From Paracoccaceae bacterium (GTDB taxonomy: Bacteria; Pseudomonadota; Alphaproteobacteria; Rhodobacterales; Rhodobacteraceae), in assembly GCA_007120685.1 (NCBI GenBank), contig SKNG01000369.1, forward strand, positions 1-9,063: a stretch of DNA of 9,063 bases, written 5' to 3'. Position 1 is the stretch's first letter, and the number at the start of each line of letters is the position of its first letter. The notes beneath the pieces were generated by a model. The model had not been told where the DNA came from, did no database searches, and was given only the letters and a program-made list of their open reading frames with translations. Below are positions 4,752 through 9,063 of the stretch, one piece after another. The translations under genes and the position numbers were made by a program.

Positions 4752-6309
4752 GCACGGCCCCCGAACGTGTCTGGGCAAGCGTTTCGGCGGCGGTGTCGGC
4801 CGCCACCTCCATGTCGCCAGCACCACCCAGCATCAGCCCCACCTGTTCCATGCTCAGCCCGGCCACGGGGCGCGGTGCGCTCAGCCTGCCGGCATTGAGC
4901 GCGCAAAAGCGGTCCGCGACCGTCAGCAACTCGTCCAGGTCCTGGCTGATCAGCACCACCGCCGCGCCGCCCTGCGCCAGATCCATCAGCGCCTGACGGA
5001 TGGCGGCGGCGGCGGCGGCATCGACGCCCCAGGTGGGCTGGTTGACCACCAGAACCTGCGGGCGCTGCATGATTTCCCGCCCGATGACGAATTTCTGCAG
5101 GTTGCCGCCGGAGAGTGCCCGCGCTGCGACGTCCGGCCCCGGCGTGCGCACATCGAAACGCTGGATCACCTTTTCGGCGAACGCGCGCGCCCGCGCCCAG
5201 TCCACGAAACCGCCCCTGACCAGCTTTTCGCGCCAGGCCCCGGTCAGCAGCGCATTTTCGGTCAGGCTCATGTCCGGCGCGGCGGCATGGCCCAGCCGCT
5301 CTTCCGGCGCGCAGAGCAGGCCCAGCGCCCGGCGGGTGTTGGGGCCGGACCGCCCCACCGGCTCGCCCTTGACCGTTATCGCCTGATGGGCGCTGCGCAT
5401 CTCGCCCGAAAGCGCGGCCAGCAATTCGTCCTGCCCGTTGCCCGCCACCCCGCCGATGCCCAGGATCTCGCCCGCGCGCACGCTCAGCGAGACATCCTTC
5501 AGGCTGGTGCCGAAGGCCGAGGGCGCGCGCAGGTTCAGCCCGGTGACCTGCAGCAGCACCTCCCCCTCGGTCCGCCCCGCGCGTTCCGGTGGCTGCAACG
5601 CGGTGCCGACCATCATCTCGGCCAGTTCGCGCGCGCTCTTCTCGCGCGGGTCGCAACTGGCGACCAGCGCGCCGCGTCGCAAGATGGTGGCGGTCTCGCA
5701 CAGCGCGCGGATCTCATCGAGCTTGTGCGAGATATAGAGGATCGACCGTCCCTCGCCGCGCAGCTTGCGCAGGGTCTGGAACAGGATCTCCACCTCCTGC
5801 GGGGTCAGCACCGAGGTCGGCTCGTCCATGATCAGCAGTTGCGGGTTCTGCAGCAGGCAGCGGATGATCTCTACCCGCTGCCGCTCGCCCGCCGACAGAT
5901 CGCCCACCAGCCGGTGCGGGTCCAGCGGCAGGCCGTAATCGGTGGACACCTGCGCGATATTCGCGGCCAGTTGGCGGATGGGCGGGGGGTTATCCATGCC
6001 CAGAGCCACGTTTTCGGCCACGTCCATGGCCTCGAACAGGCTGAAATGCTGGAAAACCATGGCAACGCCGGTGGCGCGCGCCTCATGCGGGGCGGCGGGC
6101 GCGTAGGGGGCGCCGCGCCACAGCATGCGGCCGGCATCGGGGCGGATCAGCCCGTAGATCGCCTTGACCAGCGTGGATTTGCCCGCGCCATTCTCGCCCA
6201 GCAGCGCATGGATTTCGCCCTCGCCGATGGTGAAACTGACATCCTGATTGGCGATCACGCCGGGATAGGTCTTGGTCAGGCCCTCGATGGCCAGAAGCGG
6301 TGTGGTCAT
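4738..6309 (-). CDS. Double-domain ABC ATPase of the BMP-type purine importer
   Basis: The 523-residue protein contains two fused nucleotide-binding domains, as in sugar and BMP-type importers, and couples ATP hydrolysis to uptake through the two permeases. Domain 1 is complete: Walker A GENGAGKST (38-46), Q-loop Gln87, signature LSAGERQR (138-145), Walker B LLIMDEPT (158-165, Glu163) and H-loop His195. Domain 2 is degenerate: the Walker A site reads GVAGNGQDEL (287-296) without the GK(S/T). The signature is intact (LSGGNLQK, 399-406), Walker B is VVNQPTWGVD with Gln424 in place of the catalytic Glu, and Gln456 stands at the H-loop position. This asymmetry is usual in the family, so one composite ATP site probably does the work. 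The ATG at 6309 overlaps the xdhC stop as ATGA and is 10 bases after GGAAAG. The tail beyond about residue 497 is Ala/Glu-rich and overlaps the permease 1 start by 14 bases. Confidence 0.95.
   Translation of the reverse strand: MTTPLLAIEGLTKTYPGVIANQDVSFTIGEGEIHALLGENGAGKSTLVKAIYGLIRPDAGRMLWRGAPYAPAAPHEARATGVAMVFQHFSLFEAMDVAENVALGMDNPPPIRQLAANIAQVSTDYGLPLDPHRLVGDLSAGERQRVEIIRCLLQNPQLLIMDEPTSVLTPQEVEILFQTLRKLRGEGRSILYISHKLDEIRALCETATILRRGALVASCDPREKSARELAEMMVGTALQPPERAGRTEGEVLLQVTGLNLRAPSAFGTSLKDVSLSVRAGEILGIGGVAGNGQDELLAALSGEMRSAHQAITVKGEPVGRSGPNTRRALGLLCAPEERLGHAAAPDMSLTENALLTGAWREKLVRGGFVDWARARAFAEKVIQRFDVRTPGPDVAARALSGGNLQKFVIGREIMQRPQVLVVNQPTWGVDAAAAAAIRQALMDLAQGGAAVVLISQDLDELLTVADRFCALNAGRLSAPRPVAGLSMEQVGLMLGGAGDMEVAADTAAETLAQTRSGAVHAEA
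5002..5019 (-). repeat. (GGC)6 trinucleotide tract inside the ATPase gene
   Basis: Six perfect GGC units on the plus strand read as six GCC alanine codons (residues 431-436), directly after the D-loop aspartate of WGVD in the second nucleotide-binding domain. Slippage would change only the alanine count and keep the frame. Confidence 0.7.
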
Positions 6310-7340
6310 CCGGCGGTCTTTCCATGGGGCAGGGCGTGACTGCGTTTCAGTAGCGCGGCGCCGACACCCAGCGCAATGGCCTGCGGGTGCTTGCCAAGCG
6401 ACGGGTCACCGATGGGGCAGGTGATGCGCGCAATATGGGCATCCGGATGGCCCAGCGCGCGTAGCCGGCTGCGAAAGCGCGCGGCCTTGGAGGCAGAGCC
6501 GATCAGGCCCAGATGCGCGAAACCCTGGCCCAGCAGGCGGTGGCAGAGTTCCAGATCCAGGGCGTGGCTGTAGGTCAGGATCAGATGTTCGGCGTGGCGA
6601 GGGGCCTCGGCCACCAGATCGGCGGGGTTTGTTGCGTGGCGGTTGGTCACACCGGTGGGGATGGTTTCGGGAAAGCGGCCCGGGGCGGTGTCCAACCAGG
6701 TCAGGGCGAAATCCGGCAAGGGGGCGAGGGTGGCCACGATGGCGCGGCCGACATGGCCCGCACCCCAGACCCAGAGCGGGCGGGCAGGGGGCGCCACCGG
6801 CTCGGCCAGCCAGCCGGCTTTCCAGATCGTCGCCATGATGCCTTGGCCCCGCGCGGTTCGCAGGGCGCGGGCGATGGGCAGGGGCATGGCCGACGCGCCC
6901 TCGATCCGCCGGGCATGAAGGCCCTGCCGGGGGATGGCGGCGAGGGTGGCAGTGTCGATCACCTCATGAACCAGCGTGACGGCGCCGCCACAGCATTGCC
7001 CCAGCGCGGGGCCGAGAGGGAGGCGCTGCACCAAGGCCGGCACAGCCCCTGCCTCGCCGGTTTCAAGCGTCCGCAAGCCGCGCGGGGTGGGCGGGTGGGA
7101 GCGCGGCTTGCGGGCGCTTTCTGCCCGGTCTTCCAGCAGCGCCCGCGCCCGTTCGGCCGACAGCCATTCCAGCGCCCCGCCGCCGATCGTGCCCTCAAGC
7201 TCGAAGCCCACGCCCTCGGCCCAGACCAGCATCGCCGCCCCGGCCTCGCGCGGGCTGGAGCCCCGATGCGCGGCGATCACCACCCGCACCACTGCCCCAT
7301 GCCGCGCCACCGCGCGTGCCAACGCGGTCCGGTCAAGCAT
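6306..7340 (-). CDS. xdhC: XdhC, molybdenum-cofactor chaperone and insertase for xanthine dehydrogenase
   Basis: The 344-residue cytoplasmic protein binds molybdenum cofactor, supports its sulfuration by a cysteine desulfurase, and inserts it into XdhB, as shown for R. capsulatus XdhC. The N-terminal XdhC/CoxI domain shows RGSSPREAGAAMLV (26-39), GTIGGGALEW (50-59) and the diagnostic GQCCGG (114-119), whose cysteines are implicated in cofactor binding. The C-terminal Rossmann-like domain begins at VWGAGHVGRAIV (191-202) and continues with YSHALDLEL (257-265), GLIGSASKAARF (278-289) and PIGDPSLGKHPQAIALG (309-325). The ATG at 7340 is chosen because the family begins with this MLDRTAL-type N-terminus. 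An in-frame ATG at 7439 would overlap xdhB by more than 100 bases with an implausible Arg-rich leader. It overlaps xdhB by 8 bases and the ATPase gene by 4, sitting between enzyme and transporter. Confidence 0.95.
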   Translation of the reverse strand: MLDRTALARAVARHGAVVRVVIAAHRGSSPREAGAAMLVWAEGVGFELEGTIGGGALEWLSAERARALLEDRAESARKPRSHPPTPRGLRTLETGEAGAVPALVQRLPLGPALGQCCGGAVTLVHEVIDTATLAAIPRQGLHARRIEGASAMPLPIARALRTARGQGIMATIWKAGWLAEPVAPPARPLWVWGAGHVGRAIVATLAPLPDFALTWLDTAPGRFPETIPTGVTNRHATNPADLVAEAPRHAEHLILTYSHALDLELCHRLLGQGFAHLGLIGSASKAARFRSRLRALGHPDAHIARITCPIGDPSLGKHPQAIALGVGAALLKRSHALPHGKTAG

Positions 7341-9063
7341 CGCCCCGCACCCGCATGATTGCCCCCAGCACCCGCTCCGGCGTCGCCGGCGCGTCCAGAT
7401 CCGGGTAGACCGATCCATCCCCGCAGGCCGCCACCGCATCCGACAGCGCCATCAGCACCGATATCCCCAGCATGAACGGCGGCTCGCCCACCGCCTTCGA
7501 CCGATGAATCGTCTCTTCCCGATTCGCCCCATCCCACAGCGCCACGTTGAACAGGCGCGGCCGGTCGCCCATCGCCGGGATCTTGTAGGTACTGGGCGCA
7601 TGGGTGCGCAGCCGCCCGTGCCCGTCCCAGACCAGTTCCTCGGTGGTCAGCCAGCCTGCGCCCTGCACATAGCCGCCCTCGATCTGGCCGATATCCAGCG
7701 CCGGATTAAGGCTGGCACCGGCATCGTGCAGGATATCGGCGCGCAGGATGCGATATTCGCCGCTCAGGGTGTCGATCACAACTTCGCTGACAGCCGCGCC
7801 ATAGGCGAAGTAGAAGAACGGCCGCCCCTGCCCCTTGATGCGGTCCCATTCCAGCGTCGGCGTGCGGTAGAAGCCGGTGGCCGAGAGGCTTTCGCGCGCC
7901 TGCCAGGTCAAGGTCGCGGCCTCGGCAAAGCAGTAGTCTTGCCCCGGCGCGCAAACCTGCCCGCCCTCGAAGCGGATCGCGTCAGCCGCGCATTGGTGCC
8001 GCGCGGCGATCACGCCGGCGATGCGCTCTCGGATCGTATCGCACGCCGCCTTGACAGCCATCCCGTTCAGATCCGAGCCCGAACTGGCGGCGGTGGCCGA
8101 GGTGTTGGGCACCTTGCCGGTATCGGTGGCGGTGATCTTCACCGCCTCCATGCCGACCCCGAACACCCCCGCCGCCACCTGCGCGACCTTCTGAAACAGG
8201 CCCTGCCCCATCTCGGTCCCGCCGTGGTTCAGGTGGATCGAGCCGTCCTGATAGACATGCACCAAGGCGCCGGCCTGATTGAGATGAGTGAGCGTGAAGG
8301 AGATGCCGAACTTCACCGGCGTCAGCGCGATGCCCTTTTTCAGCACCGGATTGGCGCGGTTCCAGGCGGCGATGGCGGCGCGGCGGGCGGCGTACCCGGA
8401 TTGCGCGGCCAGCCGCTCGGTCAGATCGTGCAGGATGAAATCCTCGACCGGCTGGCCATAGGGCGTGGTCTGCGGGCCGTCATCCTGGGGTGCCTGCGGA
8501 CTGTGGGCGCCGCCAAAGCGGCGGGCGGTGCCGGGGCCGGTCCGCTCTGGCTGGGCAGCGCGGTAGTAGTTGGCGCGGCGCACGGCCAGCGGGTCCAGCC
8601 GCAGGGTGTGGGCGATATGGTCCATCACCCGCTCGATCCCCAGCATGCCTTGCGGGCCGCCGAAGCCGCGGAATGCGGTGGCGGACTGGGTGTTGGTGCG
8701 CAGCCGGTGGCTGACGATGCGCGCGGCGGGCAGGAAATAGGCGTTGTCGGCATGCAGCATGGCGCGGTCGGCCACCGGCAGCGACAGATCCTGCGCCCAG
8801 CCGCAGCGGGCATACTGGCTGAAATGGAGGCCCTGCACCCGCCCCGCATCATCGAAACCCACGCGATAATCGATGCGGAAATCATGCCGCTTGCCGGTGA
8901 TCAGGAAATCGTCGTCGCGGTCGTAGCGCATCTTGCAGGGCCGGCCGGTGGCGCGGGCGGCGAGCGCGCAGGCCACGGCCAGATGGTTGCCCTGGCTTTC
9001 CTTGCCGCCGAAGCCCCCGCCCATGCGCCGCACTTCCACCCGCACGGCATGCATGGGGGCGCC
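7333..9063 (-). CDS. xdhB: Xanthine dehydrogenase molybdopterin-binding subunit XdhB (5' end outside window)
   Basis: About 576 codons of the roughly 780-residue large subunit are present; the N-terminal quarter lies beyond the right edge. With the NAD+-linked XdhA (FeS/FAD) it hydroxylates hypoxanthine to xanthine and urate at a molybdenum centre in the cytoplasm. Counting from the Met encoded at 9054, all key residues are present: GGGFGGKE with Glu19 (R. capsulatus Glu232, bovine Glu802), the DRAML arginine Arg97 (Arg310/Arg880), FRGFGGPQ at 128-135 contacting the cofactor, ATAASSGSD at 320-328, and the VGEPP catalytic base Glu524 (Glu730/Glu1261). These identify xanthine dehydrogenase rather than aldehyde oxidase or CO dehydrogenase. 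The protein strongly resembles R. capsulatus XdhB as I remember it, including an Arg/Pro/Gln-rich insertion at about 166-200. The stop overlaps the xdhC start by 8 bases. xdhA is expected immediately to the right. Confidence 0.96.
   Translation of the reverse strand, partial: GAPMHAVRVEVRRMGGGFGGKESQGNHLAVACALAARATGRPCKMRYDRDDDFLITGKRHDFRIDYRVGFDDAGRVQGLHFSQYARCGWAQDLSLPVADRAMLHADNAYFLPAARIVSHRLRTNTQSATAFRGFGGPQGMLGIERVMDHIAHTLRLDPLAVRRANYYRAAQPERTGPGTARRFGGAHSPQAPQDDGPQTTPYGQPVEDFILHDLTERLAAQSGYAARRAAIAAWNRANPVLKKGIALTPVKFGISFTLTHLNQAGALVHVYQDGSIHLNHGGTEMGQGLFQKVAQVAAGVFGVGMEAVKITATDTGKVPNTSATAASSGSDLNGMAVKAACDTIRERIAGVIAARHQCAADAIRFEGGQVCAPGQDYCFAEAATLTWQARESLSATGFYRTPTLEWDRIKGQGRPFFYFAYGAAVSEVVIDTLSGEYRILRADILHDAGASLNPALDIGQIEGGYVQGAGWLTTEELVWDGHGRLRTHAPSTYKIPAMGDRPRLFNVALWDGANREETIHRSKAVGEPPFMLGISVLMALSDAVAACGDGSVYPDLDAPATPERVLGAIMRVRGDA

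Noticed and set aside
1528..6309. A ribose/sugar or riboflavin importer instead of a purine importer
   Set aside because: The binding protein is of the BMP type, not the ribose-binding type. The neighbouring xanthine dehydrogenase genes favour a purine; riboflavin cannot be formally excluded.
4255..6339. A 694-codon open frame on the plus strand opposite the ATPase
   Set aside because: It is antisense to a well-conserved ATPase, its composition is Arg/Gln/His/Ala-rich, and no family is recognisable.
7341..7439. Upstream ATG at 7439 for xdhC
   Set aside because: It would add 33 Arg/Gly-rich residues that only mirror the xdhB coding sequence. The family N-terminus starts at 7340.
7333..9063. 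Aldehyde oxidase or CO dehydrogenase large subunit
   Set aside because: Both xanthine dehydrogenase active-site residues (Glu19 of GGKE and Arg97 of DRAML, visible-part numbering) are present, and the sequence follows R. capsulatus XdhB closely.
1..9063. CRISPR array, tRNA/rRNA gene, insertion sequence, prophage or defence system
   Set aside because: I saw no spaced direct repeats, cloverleaf, terminal inverted repeats, transposase or integrase motifs, and no composition break. The window is ordinary metabolic DNA.

Overview
The window is GC-rich alphaproteobacterial DNA, most likely from a member of the Rhodobacteraceae (Paracoccus/Rhodobacter-like). Three things point there. The xanthine dehydrogenase large subunit matches the Rhodobacter capsulatus XdhB type along its length, including a lineage-style insertion. 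The genes use very GC-biased third positions. The spacer at 1365-1440 carries a GC hairpin followed by C6-AGGATATTTT, a kind of interspersed spacer sequence I recall as common in this family.

Layout, left to right: (1) the C-terminal half of a nitronate monooxygenase-like flavoprotein on the plus strand (1-448). (2) A short convergent spacer with competing GC hairpins (449-531). (3) A PPP-type metallophosphoesterase on the minus strand (532-1281). (4) A gene-free spacer of about 246 bases with the hairpin and repeat element (1282-1527). (5) A six-gene minus-strand unit that fills the rest of the window and is read right to left: xdhB (5' part outside the window), xdhC, a double-domain ABC ATPase, two BPD_transp_2 membrane permeases, and a BMP/PnrA-family periplasmic binding protein.

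The six genes form one logical system. XdhB is the molybdenum-cofactor subunit of xanthine dehydrogenase, which oxidises hypoxanthine to xanthine to urate. XdhC is the chaperone that delivers sulfurated molybdenum cofactor to XdhB. The other four genes encode a complete importer of the nucleoside/nucleobase class of BMP-type ABC transporters. Consecutive stop and start codons overlap by 8, 4, 14 and 4 bases from xdhB to the second permease, so enzyme, cofactor chaperone and transporter are probably translated from one message. The binding-protein gene follows after a 54-base gap with its own good ribosome binding site and a possible stem-loop. The simplest reading is uptake of a purine directly coupled to its oxidation. 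The exact ligand cannot be read from the sequence.

I found no tRNA or rRNA gene, CRISPR array, insertion sequence, transposase, integrase or obvious defence system. The window reads as a well-built metabolic operon rather than an accessory island. The most useful open questions are the transporter's ligand, the post-transcriptional set-up of the binding-protein gene, and the spacer repeat.
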